Of a stretch of 64,000 bases of DNA, positions 1-8,521 are shown one piece after another. Below the pieces are notes generated by a model. The model searched no databases and had not been told where the DNA came from. It saw only the letters and a list, made by a program, of their open reading frames with translations. Within the stretch, counting starts at the first letter, position 1, and every line of letters starts with the position of its first letter. Source of the DNA: Variovorax sp. MHTC-1 (GTDB lineage: Bacteria > Pseudomonadota > Gammaproteobacteria > Burkholderiales > Burkholderiaceae_C); contig NZ_RWKI01000018.1 in the NCBI RefSeq assembly GCF_003984645.1, forward strand, positions 31,521 through 95,520. Direction: 5' to 3'. The translations under genes and the position numbers were made by a program.

Positions 1-100
1 CGATGGCGGCCAGCCACGCACTCCATGACGATTTCTTCGGCGCCGACGAGGCGGCACCGGCAGCGGCCCAGGGCGAGGCACTGGTGTTCGTCGCGGCCAT
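1..100 (-). CDS. ABC transporter permease, N-terminal fragment (runs off the window)
   Basis: Only the first 33 codons are in the window. The ATG at 100 lies two bases past the TGA of the upstream substrate-binding protein gene, so the two are translationally close. The residues seen are a polar, Ala/Ser-rich N-terminus turning hydrophobic at its end (WSAWLAAI), as in the cytoplasmic tail of NrtB/SsuC/TauC-type permeases before their first membrane helix. Assignment rests on operon position after a TauA-like binding protein; no conserved permease motif is visible. Confidence 0.5.
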   Translation of the reverse strand, partial: MAATNTSASPWAAAGAASSAPKKSSWSAWLAAI

Positions 101-102
101 GT

Positions 103-1104
103 TCAGCCCTTGTAGAGCAGGCCTTCCACCGGCACCTTCTTCTCGAAGATGCCCTTCTCGGTGAACAGGTCGTAGAACTTCTGGAAGTAGGCGACGTCGC
201 TCGGCTTGAACTCGTTGTAGAGCATGTACGAAGCCAGCGGCACCTCGGCCGTGAGCGCGCCCTCGATCGCGGTGTAGCCCTTCATGTGCTGCCGCGCATC
301 GTCGGGCCTGGTGCGCACCAGCTCGACGCCGCGCGCATAGGCGGCAATGAATTTCTTCGTCGCTTCGGGATTCTTCCTGATGAACTCGGTGGTCAGGCTG
401 GCGGCGCCGCCGTGCCACGGCGCCATCGGGTCGCCGAGGATGTATTTCGCGACCACGCCGGCCTCGATCACGCGCGTGGTGCCGTTCATGCGGCCGACCG
501 TGCCGGTGGGCTCGAGCGTGTAGCAGGCGTCGACCTGGCCCGCTACGAGCGCCGCCACGTGCTGGCCGATCGGCAGCTCGGAGACCGTCGCGCCGGTGGC
601 GCCCGCGCGCTCCAGCATGGTCTTGCACAAGGTCATGTTCTGGATGCCGGGGCCGGACGCGACCTTCTTGCCCTTGAGCTCGGCCAGGGTCTGGATCGGA
701 CTGTCCTTGGCGACGATGAACTCGTCGAGCACGAACCTGGCGTTGCTCGGGTTGGTGCAGAAGATCTTGAAGAGGCCGGGCTGCGCGATCTCGCCGATCG
801 CGAGGTTGGCCGAGCCGGTGCCGTTGGAGCTGCCGTCGCAGCGGCCCGAGAGCATCGCTTCCATCACCTGCTGCGCGCCGGCGAACTTGAGCGGCTCGAC
901 CTCCAGGCCGGCTTCCTTGAAGTAGCCGCGATCGATGGCCGCGAAGAAGGGCAGACCCGCCGCCACCGGCCAGTAGCCGATGCGGGTCTTCGGCGTGGCC
1001 TGGGCGAGGACGACCGAAGGCGCGGCGAGCGCGGCGATGCCGGCGGCACCGGCTTGCAGCACGCGTCGCCGCGTTTGCGAGGGAATCGGTCGGCTGATGC
1101 TCAT
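103..1104 (-). CDS. ABC transporter substrate-binding protein, NrtA/SsuA/TauA-like
   Basis: This 333-residue protein captures a small solute in the periplasm for an ABC importer. It starts with a twin-arginine-type leader (RRRVLQAGAAG, hydrophobic core, then VVLAQ cleavage region). The mature part has the periplasmic-binding fold pattern of the SsuA/THI5-like family: IGYWPVAAGLPFFAAIDRGYF near the N-terminus, a LAELKGKKVASGPG hinge segment, and a final helix-rich lobe. The start at 1104 overlaps the stop of the allophanate hydrolase gene by ATGA, so they share one mRNA. An internal reading-frame extension to 1839 exists but runs antisense-like through the upstream gene and is rejected. Such transporters beside allophanate hydrolase are known in urea/guanidine-carboxylase clusters, so the solute may be a urea-like compound. 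That is inference. Confidence 0.85.
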   Translation of the reverse strand: MSISRPIPSQTRRRVLQAGAAGIAALAAPSVVLAQATPKTRIGYWPVAAGLPFFAAIDRGYFKEAGLEVEPLKFAGAQQVMEAMLSGRCDGSSNGTGSANLAIGEIAQPGLFKIFCTNPSNARFVLDEFIVAKDSPIQTLAELKGKKVASGPGIQNMTLCKTMLERAGATGATVSELPIGQHVAALVAGQVDACYTLEPTGTVGRMNGTTRVIEAGVVAKYILGDPMAPWHGGAASLTTEFIRKNPEATKKFIAAYARGVELVRTRPDDARQHMKGYTAIEGALTAEVPLASYMLYNEFKPSDVAYFQKFYDLFTEKGIFEKKVPVEGLLYKG

Positions 1105-2837
1105 GGAACACTCCTTGTCCTTGCGTTGCGGGATTCGATGTAGCGGCGCCAGCCGCCCAGATGCGTGATGTCCTCGGCCCCCTGCAGCGCCAGCCCTTCG
1201 CAGAGAAAGCCCTGCACGCTGCTGCCGTCGGCGAGCGCGAGGGTGCCGATGCCCAGCGGCGCCGGAATCAGCGACACGAAGGAGCCGTAGTGCGCGAGCG
1301 GCATCTCCCAGACCTCGACCGCGATCTCTGCACCTTCCGTGCCGGCCACGCGCACCAATCCGGGCTTGGGCGGCACGGTGCCGGGCAGGGCGTAGAGGCG
1401 GTAGTGCGGCGCGGTCGCGGTCTGCGCCACGAGGCTGGCGCCGCGCTCGGTCAGCTGGCCGTTCAGCGGCATGCCCGAGAGATGGGCGCCGACGACCGCG
1501 AGCTTGACCGTCGCCTCGGCCGCGATCAGCGGCAGCGGCTCGGGCGCGGGCAGCGGTGCGCCCGTCGCACCCTGCGTGAGGCCAGTGGCGTGGTGGAAGC
1601 GCTGGCCCAGCTCGGCCAGCTGGAAGTCGCTGCCGGCGCGGCCGATCAGCGTGATGCCGAAGGGCAGGCCGTCCTCGCGCAGGCTGCCCGGCACCGCGAT
1701 CGCCGCGTAGTCGAGCAGGTTCACGAAGTTGGTGTATTCGCCCAGGTTGCGATTCAACGCGAGCGGCGCGGCCTGCATCGCATCGATCGTGTAGTGCGCG
1801 GGCGCGGTGGGCACCAGCAACACATCGATGTCGCGCCACATCGCGGCCGCGCGCTGGCCGAGTGCGTGCAGCCTGGTGCGCGCATCGACGAAGTCGGCCG
1901 CGCTGTAGCGTCGGCCCGCAGCCAGGATGCCGCGCACCGGCTCGATCACTTCGCTTTCATGCGCGTCGAAGAAGGCGCGCACGGCGGCATAGCGCTCGGC
2001 AACCAGCGCGCTGTCGTAGAGCAGCGCGGCGGCTTCGGCCAGCGGCGCGTAGTCGATCGCCACCGGTGTGCCGCCCAGGACCCGCATCTGCGCGATGGCG
2101 CGCTCGAAAGCCGCCGCCGACAGCGCATCGCCGAAGAAGCGCGGCGCCTGCGGCACGCCGAAACGGAAGCGCGCGGCCAAGGGTTCGGTCGCGAGCTTCA
2201 GCTTGCGCGAATAGGGGTCTTCGGCATCGAAACCCATCGCTGCCTGCAGCACGCGCGCGGCCAGGCCCACGGTACGCGCGAAGATCGAGACGCAATCGAC
2301 GTTCTGCGCGGCCGGCACCACACCGCGCGCGCTGATCAGCCCGCGCGAGGGCTTGATGCCGACGATGTTGTTGAGCCCGGCGGGCACCCGCCCCGAGCCC
2401 GCGGTGTCGGTGCCCAGGGCGAAGTCGACCTGGCCGGTGGCGACCACGTAGGCCGAGCCGGAGCTCGAGCCGCCCGACACATGGCGCGGATCGAAGCTGT
2501 TGGGCACGGCGCCGTACGGCGACCGTGTGCCGTTCAGGCCGCAGGCGAACTGGTCGAGATTGGTCTTGCCGGCCAAGCTTGCACCGGCATCGAGCAGCCG
2601 CTGCACCACATGAGCGTGGGCGGCCGGCATGTAGGCGAAGGCCGGGCAGGCCGCCGTGGTCGGCACGCCGGCGGCGTCGATGTTGTCCTTGGCGGCGAAG
2701 CTGAGGCCGGCGAGCGGCCCGGCGGCCGCGCCGGCCAGCGCCGGGTCCAGCCGCGCGATCCACGCCTGCGCGGCCCATCCGTTCACTTGCTTCTGCGACC
2801 CGCCAGCGCGAAGCGCGGCTTTTTCATGCACCATCAT
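1101..2837 (-). CDS. atzF: Allophanate hydrolase (amidase-signature family)
   Basis: The protein would hydrolyse allophanate to ammonia and carbon dioxide, the last step of urea-carboxylase or cyanurate routes. Amidase-signature elements are clear: catalytic Lys in FAAKDNIDAAG (about residue 50), the cis-Ser loop SGGSSSGSA, and nucleophile Ser in DTAGSGRVPAG. After the amidase domain (to about residue 440) comes a C-terminal domain ending with a YGSFVSLIPAPLGIGT-type segment typical of AtzF/DUR1,2 allophanate hydrolases, which separates it from plain amidases. Length is about 578 residues, usual for AtzF. The frame stays open to 2900, but the start at 2837 (or 2834) places the palindrome at 2849-2862 upstream of the gene. 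It is the first gene of an operon with a binding protein and permease. Gene symbol by domain architecture, not by search. Confidence 0.85.
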   Translation of the reverse strand: MMVHEKAALRAGGSQKQVNGWAAQAWIARLDPALAGAAAGPLAGLSFAAKDNIDAAGVPTTAACPAFAYMPAAHAHVVQRLLDAGASLAGKTNLDQFACGLNGTRSPYGAVPNSFDPRHVSGGSSSGSAYVVATGQVDFALGTDTAGSGRVPAGLNNIVGIKPSRGLISARGVVPAAQNVDCVSIFARTVGLAARVLQAAMGFDAEDPYSRKLKLATEPLAARFRFGVPQAPRFFGDALSAAAFERAIAQMRVLGGTPVAIDYAPLAEAAALLYDSALVAERYAAVRAFFDAHESEVIEPVRGILAAGRRYSAADFVDARTRLHALGQRAAAMWRDIDVLLVPTAPAHYTIDAMQAAPLALNRNLGEYTNFVNLLDYAAIAVPGSLREDGLPFGITLIGRAGSDFQLAELGQRFHHATGLTQGATGAPLPAPEPLPLIAAEATVKLAVVGAHLSGMPLNGQLTERGASLVAQTATAPHYRLYALPGTVPPKPGLVRVAGTEGAEIAVEVWEMPLAHYGSFVSLIPAPLGIGTLALADGSSVQGFLCEGLALQGAEDITHLGGWRRYIESRNARTRSVP

Positions 2838-2848
2838 CAAGCATCCTG

Positions 2849-2862
2849 TCTTGTGTACAAGA
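2849..2862. promoter_or_regulatory. GntR-type operator candidate upstream of allophanate hydrolase
   Basis: The 14-mer TCTTGTGTACAAGA is a palindrome with a single central mismatch and resembles TTGTATACAA operators of FadR/NtaR-type GntR regulators. It sits 12 bases upstream of the proposed start codon, where a bound repressor would block the promoter. No GntR gene is in the window. Confidence 0.45.
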
Positions 2863-2968
2863 TGAGATGCAAGGGGCATGCCAGCGGCGCTATCCGCCAT
2901 CGCGCTTTGTGCTGGCGCGGAGTCTGTGAATATTCAAGCCCTCGCGGAGGCCATAAAGAGGGGGATGA

Positions 2969-3196
2969 ATGGGCCAGTCGGATTGGGATGAGCTGGTGCT
3001 CCTGCATCAGCAGCTGGAACAGTTTGCGAACGAGGTCAGAGCGATGTGGGTTCGCCTGGCGGACCGAACTGAACTCGGCACGGACGAAGCAGCCTTGTTG
3101 GGTGCGATGCGTGAGGCGGAGGTCTGCGCCAGCGCAGCATTCCGGCACCGGCGTCAGTGCACTGGCGTCATGGCGATTGCGCGCTCGCCTAGGTAG
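2969..3196 (+). CDS. Small hypothetical protein
   Basis: A 75-residue frame diverges from the allophanate hydrolase operon. A purine-rich stretch (aaagaggggg) precedes the ATG at a usual ribosome-binding distance. The first 50 residues look like a genuine amphipathic helical protein (LVLLHQQLEQFANEVRAMWVRLADRTELGTDEAALLG has heptad-like hydrophobics); the tail is less convincing. No family is recognised. It could be a small regulator or a chance frame at the border of the conjugative element. Confidence 0.35.
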   Translation: MGQSDWDELVLLHQQLEQFANEVRAMWVRLADRTELGTDEAALLGAMREAEVCASAAFRHRRQCTGVMAIARSPR

Positions 3197-3585
3197 CCCA
3201 GCCGATTCGCATCCGGCAGGCTGGGGTCCGTGAGAGGGCCGCGCGTGCCCCTGGCTGAATGTCGAAGGCGCCCCCATTTCACCGGAAGCCTGGCGCTGCC
3301 TGCCTAGGGCAGGACGTTCCCTTGCAGGCGTCGCTCGTCGCTCATCCCCTGCGGGGACTGCTGCGCAGCCTTCCAGGCAACTCAGCGGGGGAAGGGTGAG
3401 GTCTGGGGGAGGGGGCTTGCCTGTGAGCGCTGACGCTACCCCACCGTTCTCGCGTTCAAGGCCCTGCGCGCGCTCGCGCGTGCTCGGCGCGTGCCGCGCG
3501 CCTGCGGCGGCCTTGAGCGCTGCGCTGCGGCGGGGTCCAGGGGGCACGCAGGCAATCCCGCCTGCGCCACCTCAGGAGTTGCGCC
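3197..3585. other. Gene-free stretch with a long hairpin ahead of the radC remnant
   Basis: No convincing gene is present. The notable structure is an inverted repeat with 12-base arms at 3452-3463 and 3509-3520 (GCGTTCAAGGCC against GGCCTTGAGCGC, one mismatch), enclosing a 45-base CG-rich loop that can itself fold. It lies 65 bases before the radC start codon. Similar folded elements in plasmid leading regions can act as single-strand promoters; that role here is inference. Confidence 0.4.
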
Positions 3586-4159
3586 ATGTCATCCGACGCC
3601 CTTCACTACACCACGGTCCAGCAACGCATCGTCGACGCCTTGCGTGTCTTCCTCGGCGATCAGGCCACGGCGCTCTACGACGCCCACGGCCGCTCGCTGC
3701 AGCAGCTGGTCCACTTCGCTCGCGACTCCTCGCTGCCCGGATGCCGGTGCCTGGCGAGCGGGCTGTCGCTGGCACAGGAGCTTCTCGCGGAAACCATGAC
3801 CCATGCGCCGGTGTTCGAGTCGCCGGGCGCGGTGTCCGACTTCCTGAAGCTGCACTTCGCCGGACAGCCCTTCGAAAGCTTCGTGGTGCTGTTCCTGGAT
3901 GCGCGTCACCAGCTGATCGCGATGGAAGACGTTTTCAGGGGCACGCTGACGCAGACGAGCGTCTATCCGCGCGAGATCCTCAAGCGCGCACTGCATCACA
4001 ACGCGGCCGCGGTGATCCTGGCGCATTTTGTGGCGCGCCGACGAAGTGCTCACCAAGGCGCTCACGGGGGCCCTGGCCCTGGTCGACGTGCGCGTGCTCG
4101 ACCATCTGGTGATCGCGGGCAGCCAGTCGCTGTCGTTCGCCGCCCGCGGCCTGCTCTAG
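3586..4159 (+). pseudogene. radC: radC-type JAB-domain gene, frameshifted and missing its metal motif
   Basis: Mobile-element RadC proteins carry an MPN/JAMM domain. The first 150 codons read well (PREILKRALHHNAAAVILAH). At about 4024 the frame breaks: the expected HNHPSG metal-binding motif and the following few residues are missing, and the C-terminus (ADEVLTKALTGALALVDVRVLDHLVIAG ending at the stop at 4157) continues in another frame. Both the shift and the loss of HxH point to a small deletion that destroyed the active site. Downstream is ardC, the usual neighbour in such elements. A sequencing error could produce the shift, but would not easily delete exactly this motif. Confidence 0.85.
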
Positions 4160-4632
4160 CGCGGGGCTCCGGCCCCTTTTTCTTGGCGCGCCGTGGTGCG
4201 CTCTCCGAGCGAGGGCTTTCATCGGCCGGGCAGCGCGGCCGCGGATCCGCGGGGTGCCCGAGGGCCAGCCCGGGATCGATCTTGCCTCGATGCGGATCGG
4301 ATTGCGCCATGACGTGATCGGCGTCAACCACGTCTGACCCCTGCCTGGGCTGACGCTCTGGGCCCGCGGGACGTCGTGCGTGTCCAGCTTGCGGCATGCC
4401 GCGGCGTGCGATCCGCTTGCGAAGCCGCCTCTTGATCGACGCATAGCTCGCACGGTCCGCTGTCCAGGGCCTCGGGGCCTTGCCACCGTCCTCGCCCGGT
4501 CCTCGCTGCGCTCGGCTGCGGCCTCCGGGCGGTCCCTGGACATCGGGCCTTCGGGCTCGCTCTTCATGCGTCGAGGCGGCTCCGAAAGCAGATCTTCAAC
4601 CACCGCGGCGCACACCGCAGAAAGGCCCAGCC
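4160..4632. other. Gene-free stretch with a hairpin ahead of ardC
   Basis: Open frames here lack any family resemblance. An inverted repeat with perfect 8-base arms (GTCCAGGG at 4462-4469, CCCTGGAC at 4534-4541) encloses a CG-rich 64-base loop about 90 bases before the ardC start. Its layout resembles the hairpin before radC. It may be a transcription or single-strand replication signal in the transfer leading region; function is not shown. Confidence 0.35.
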
Positions 4633-5694
4633 ATGCATGCACGATCATCCATCCATCCATGCGATCCGGACACCCGGGCAGCCACGGGCGTTCCCCCCGT
4701 ACCCCCCGAGGGCTCACCCCAAGCAGCCTCGGTGAACAGCCAGGCATCCACGTCGAGGGGCGCGGGCCGCATGGACGTGCGCCAGGTCATCACCGATCGC
4801 ATCATCGCCATGCTCGAGAAGGGCCATCCGGTGTTTCGCGAACGCTGGACGCGGGCCGCTTCGCGCGGCGCACCGCGCAACGGCAAGACCGGCGCCACCT
4901 ACCGCGGTGCCAATGTCCTGGTGCTCTGGGAGGAGGCAATCGCGCAGGGCTACGGCACCAACGTGTGGATGACGTACAAGCAGGCGAGGTCGCTGGGTGC
5001 GCAGGTGCGCCGCGGCGAGCGTGCGGTGATGTGTGCGCATTTCGAGCGCGCGGTCTCCCGCTGCGGGCAATCCGGCACGAACGACTCGGACGATTCCAGC
5101 GACGACCGGCAGGAGGTGGGCCAGGCACGCACGAGGCTGCTGTGCAGGCCGTTCTGGGTGTTCAACATCGCGCAGATCGACGGGCTGCCATCCGAGGTGT
5201 TCGAGCTTTGCACCGGACCGGCCGCGTTCCCGGCAGGGCCTGTGGAGGGTGCGCTTCGCCTCATCGGCGGTTGCAATCCGACCATCCGCCATGGTTTCGA
5301 ACGGGCGATGTACCTGCCGGCGCTTGATGAAATCCGCCTGCCCTTGCCCGCGCGCTTCACCAGCGGCGAAGCGTACTGCGCGACGTCGCTGCACGAGCTG
5401 GTCCACTGGACGGGCCATCCGAGCCGGTTGAACCGAGCGTTCGGAAAGCGCTTTGGCGACCACGCCTATGCGTTCGAGGAACTGGTGGCCGAGCTCGGCT
5501 CGGCGTTCGTGCTAGGCCACTGCGGCCTGGTCGACGCCACCATCGAAGGGCACGCGGCCTACCTGGACAGCTGGGTGCAGGTGCTGCGCAACGACCGCAG
5601 CGCGATCTTCACCGCAGCCCGGCATGCGGGCGAGGCCTTCGAGTTCATCCTCGGCAAGCAGATGCGGCTGCCGGAGGAACTGGCCTGCGGGTGA
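4633..5694 (+). CDS. ardC: ArdC-like antirestriction protein
   Basis: ArdC proteins protect incoming plasmid DNA from restriction and bind single-stranded DNA. The 353-residue product has the N-terminal ArdC domain (DVRQVITDRIIAMLEKG, then a WxxP-poor but recognisable RNGKTGATYRGANVL segment and the WMTYKQARSLGAQVRRGE signature). A C-terminal metalloprotease-like domain follows, with HELVHW (HExxH) and the downstream glutamate in EELVAELGSAF. The start at 4633 has an AGAAAGG ribosome-binding site; an alternative ATG at 4771 begins exactly at the domain. An unusual Asp/Ser-rich insert (NDSDDSSDD) sits near residue 155. It follows the broken radC, the common order in conjugative leading regions. 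Confidence 0.9.
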   Translation: MHARSSIHPCDPDTRAATGVPPVPPEGSPQAASVNSQASTSRGAGRMDVRQVITDRIIAMLEKGHPVFRERWTRAASRGAPRNGKTGATYRGANVLVLWEEAIAQGYGTNVWMTYKQARSLGAQVRRGERAVMCAHFERAVSRCGQSGTNDSDDSSDDRQEVGQARTRLLCRPFWVFNIAQIDGLPSEVFELCTGPAAFPAGPVEGALRLIGGCNPTIRHGFERAMYLPALDEIRLPLPARFTSGEAYCATSLHELVHWTGHPSRLNRAFGKRFGDHAYAFEELVAELGSAFVLGHCGLVDATIEGHAAYLDSWVQVLRNDRSAIFTAARHAGEAFEFILGKQMRLPEELACG

Positions 5695-5858
5695 TGGGGT
5701 GAGGGCGAAGCGGGAGGGCCAAGCAGAAGGGGGGAGGGCCGGCTGCCCGAGTCCTTGCACCATCTCGCCCGCGCCGCACCAGTTCCTATCGAATGCGGCC
5801 AGGCGCCGGCATGGCGTTGCCGGCGCCACCATTGCGTCTCTGTGTCTGAGAAGCAGCC

Positions 5859-6365
5859 TCAGGCAGCCAGCTGCTCGACTGGCTGGCCCGCTGCGATGGC
5901 TTCCTTGAGCCAGCGCGGACGCGGGCCCATGCCGCTCCATGTATTGCCAGCCTGGTCGCGAAAGCGGACCTGGGTCTTGCGCTTGCCGGCGCCATTGCTC
6001 TTGCTCTTGCTCTTGCGGGCGATCTTGGCTTGCGGCGTGGTGCCGGTGGAGAAATCATCGAGCGTCTTGCCCGCGGCCAGCGCGTCGCGCAGCCACTGTG
6101 GCCGCGGTCCACGGCCACCCCAGGAATGACCCATTCCGTCCGAGTACTTCTCGGTGGACGACGCGGCCGATTTCATGCTTGCGACTGCCTTGCGGTCTGC
6201 CGTCGACGCCGCGCCGAAGCCCAGTTGTTCGGCCGTCAGTCCGTAGTGCGCAATGGCGACCCTGATGCGGTTCACCACTCCACCGACTTCTTGTGCTTTC
6301 AGCTGGTCGGCCTTCTTCTGAAGGGCTTCGATCTGCTTTTGCAGTTGCTTGTAACTCTGTGCCAT
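5859..6365 (-). CDS. H-NS family DNA-binding protein with two C-terminal DNA-binding motifs
   Basis: A 168-residue nucleoid-type protein, probably a xenogeneic silencer carried by the element. Residues 1-30 form a coiled-coil oligomerisation helix (SYKQLQKQIEALQKKADQLKAQE). The H-NS/MvaT-like C-terminal DNA-binding motif occurs twice: SWGGRGPRPQWLRDALAAG near residue 90 and TWSGMGPRPRWLKEAIAAG near residue 145, joined by a basic KSKSKSNGAGKRK linker. Ordinary H-NS proteins of this group (about 100 residues) carry one. The start at 6365 is chosen because the upstream 18 codons are unlike the family. It converges on ardC. Confidence 0.85.
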   Translation of the reverse strand: MAQSYKQLQKQIEALQKKADQLKAQEVGGVVNRIRVAIAHYGLTAEQLGFGAASTADRKAVASMKSAASSTEKYSDGMGHSWGGRGPRPQWLRDALAAGKTLDDFSTGTTPQAKIARKSKSKSNGAGKRKTQVRFRDQAGNTWSGMGPRPRWLKEAIAAGQPVEQLAA

Positions 6366-6586
6366 TGCTTTTTCTCGGTGGAGTGATGAAACCGGGACTT
6401 TAGTCTTGCTTGGCCCCAATGCGAATTTGGCACATTCTATTCAAGCAGCATGTCAGACAGATTCGGGTCAGACTTTCATTGCAATGGCGGCGATTGCGTG
6501 ATGCGAGGGGAGTGCGTTGCCTCAGGCCCCTGGCCGCTGAAGGGGTACGAGTCCCTCACGAATCTCACGTGTCGCGATCGGCTTAG

Positions 6587-6724
6587 CATCAGGGCGTCGG
6601 CGCGACGGCCGTTCACCATCTGATGGCCAACGGACTGTCGATCGGGATGGTCGTCGCAAATGAAAACATGAAGATGCTCGCGCTGGTGGACAAGCTCGGC
6701 GCGCGACATTCATTCATCCCGGCG
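6587..6724 (+). pseudogene. Possible 3' remnant of a GNAT acetyltransferase
   Basis: The frame entering after a stop at 6584 reads VVANENMKMLALVDKLGARHSF, which matches the acetyl-CoA-side helix and last strand of GNAT N-acetyltransferases (xxN..M..L..KLGF). No N-terminal domain or start precedes it, and the surrounding 6366-7141 stretch of 776 bases has no other supportable gene. It is probably a decayed gene end; the match is short. Confidence 0.35.
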
Positions 6725-7141
6725 CACACGCGCACCGTGGCGTTGCCGCCGTGGCAACGGGATGCAGGCGCGGATGGGCCCTTGCCATTTGGTCAAGTCT
6801 TCCCGCGTGGTCCAGCGGTGCTGCGGGGCGCGAAGCGGGCACTCCTGTGACTTCGGCAGGTCCATTCGGCCGCCGCGCATCGCTCACGGCAGGCGTCGAG
6901 CAACCGGCGCCGCCAGATGGCCCAGCACCGTGGCATGAGAGTTCACACTTACGATGATCTGGTCGCGTCATCGGCGGGCGGATGTCGGGTCTTGCTGCGG
7001 AGGCAAAGACGTTTGAAGAGTGTCTAGCTCTTCGACTTGCCAGCGCAGCCCGTGACCTCGTTGTCGCGACATCATTCATCGTGGGCCCGAATGCTCAGTG
7101 ATCCAGATGGCTCTGGAGCGCGCCTGCGTCGCGCTTGCGGC

Positions 7142-8281
7142 TCAGTCCAATCGGGGGTAAATGGCCCGCACGACTTCCTGAAGCTGGCGCGCGGAGGGCA
7201 GCTTTCCCTTCATCTCGGCCGGCAGCCTGCCCTGGAGGTGGTACTCAGCGACGCCGATCGGGTTCGACTTGCTTTTCAGTGCGAACTCCACTTCGAGGTT
7301 GTCCTTCTCTGCGCACAGGATGATCCCGATGGATGGCGCATCGTCCGGCGCGCGCTCCTTCTCGTTGAGGAGGTTGAGATAGAAATCCATCTTGCCGGCG
7401 AACTCCGGCTCGAAGGGCCCGATCTTCAATTCGATCGCCACCAGCGCCTTGAGGAAGCGGTGATAGAAGAGCAGGTCGATGAAATACTCCTTGCGCCCGA
7501 GCGTGAGCCGGTACTGGCGGCCGACGAAACAGAAGCCGTAGCCCAGCTCGAGGATAAAGTCGCGCAGCTTGTCGATCAGGTGGTCCTCCAGCTCGCGCTC
7601 CTTGATTTCGCGCCGGATGCCAAGGAATTCCAGGTTGTAGCTGCTCTTGAGCGCCTCCTCGGCCTGCTCGGCAAAATGCTCGGGCAGTGCCAGCGCGAAG
7701 TTGTGCACCTTGCCTTCGGCCAACGATCGCTCGTACGCCTGCGCCTTGATCTGGTTGAGCAGCACGTTGCGGCTCCAGCCGAACCGCGCGGTGGCCTTCA
7801 GGTAGAAGAGCCGCTGCCCGGGGTCGTCGAGCTTGGACAGCAGGTTGACATGGTGGCCCCAGGGCACCGCCTCCACCATTTCTCGCACAGCTTGTGCGAG
7901 TTGACGATGGTCGTCGGCCGTCAGCGCCTTGCGACCTTGGGTGCGCTTGGCATCGCGCTCCCTTTCTCGCACAAGCTGTGCGAGAAACTCCGGCGCGGCG
8001 TAGGTCTCGTGAAACTGACGCATTCGCCAGAGGCTCGCCGCTGAGAAGCCCGTGGTTCCGGGGAAGGACGCCTTGAGATCGCGCGCCAGCCGATCGACCA
8101 CCGCGTCGCCCCATCCCCGGTGTGCCTGCTGTTCGCGGATGGCTTGCCCGATGTCCCAGTACAGGGCTACCAATTCACGATTGACGGCGCGCGCGGCGGA
8201 CAGCCGCGCACCGTCGATGCGGCGTTTCAGATCTTCGACGAAGCGCGCGTAGTCGAACAGGGCGGGAGCGGTGGTGGACAC
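7142..8281 (-). CDS. DUF1016 / YhcG-type PDDEXK nuclease-fold protein
   Basis: The product (about 379 residues from the GTG at 8281) has the two-part DUF1016 layout. The N-terminal helical domain contains NRELVALYWDIGQAIREQQ and WGDAVVDRLARDLKASFPG. The C-terminal PDDEXK-like domain contains GRKEYFIDLLFYHRFLKALVAIELKIG followed by GKMDFYLNLL, where the D-(I/L)-ELK arrangement supplies candidate catalytic Asp, Glu and Lys. Such proteins are common cargo in mobile elements and some are linked to restriction-like functions; the true activity is unknown. The frame is open to 8413, but residues before GTG 8281 are unlike the family, so the start is uncertain. Confidence 0.85.
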   Translation of the reverse strand: MSTTAPALFDYARFVEDLKRRIDGARLSAARAVNRELVALYWDIGQAIREQQAHRGWGDAVVDRLARDLKASFPGTTGFSAASLWRMRQFHETYAAPEFLAQLVRERERDAKRTQGRKALTADDHRQLAQAVREMVEAVPWGHHVNLLSKLDDPGQRLFYLKATARFGWSRNVLLNQIKAQAYERSLAEGKVHNFALALPEHFAEQAEEALKSSYNLEFLGIRREIKERELEDHLIDKLRDFILELGYGFCFVGRQYRLTLGRKEYFIDLLFYHRFLKALVAIELKIGPFEPEFAGKMDFYLNLLNEKERAPDDAPSIGIILCAEKDNLEVEFALKSKSNPIGVAEYHLQGRLPAEMKGKLPSARQLQEVVRAIYPRLD

Positions 8282-8300
8282 CCGGGAAATGTAGTGCCTC

Positions 8301-8513
8301 GTGGTCGTCCGGTGCGCAGAAGCGAGGTGCCGGGAGCTTCGGCGCCCTTGCGGGCTGCCGGCACATGAAGCGCTCGCGTTGCTGCGCGAGGACGCGATGG
8401 TAATCGCCGGCAACTTCGCGCGCGGCTTGGAGCTGAGTCATGAGGACCGGCAGCGCCTGCTGGCCCGGGCGGCCCGAAGTGAACGGCTGCAACGTCTGGC
8501 TGCCGCTCCGTGA
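8301..8513 (+). CDS. Small hypothetical protein before a terminator
   Basis: A 70-residue frame diverges from the DUF1016 gene and ends nine bases before a strong intrinsic terminator, which supports a real plus-strand transcript. The second half (HEALALLREDAMVIAGNF, then LSHEDRQRLLARAARSERLQRLAA) looks helical and natural, while the first 20 residues are Cys/Arg-rich and doubtful. It may start at a later codon or be the end of a decayed gene. No family recognised. Confidence 0.35.
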   Translation: MVVRCAEARCRELRRPCGLPAHEALALLREDAMVIAGNFARGLELSHEDRQRLLARAARSERLQRLAAAP

Positions 8514-8521
8514 TCTCTGAA

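Noticed and set aside
1161..3233. 690-codon plus-strand open frame
   Set aside because: It lies antisense to the allophanate hydrolase gene; composition is Arg/Gly/His-rich as expected from the complementary strand of a GC-rich gene, with no motif.
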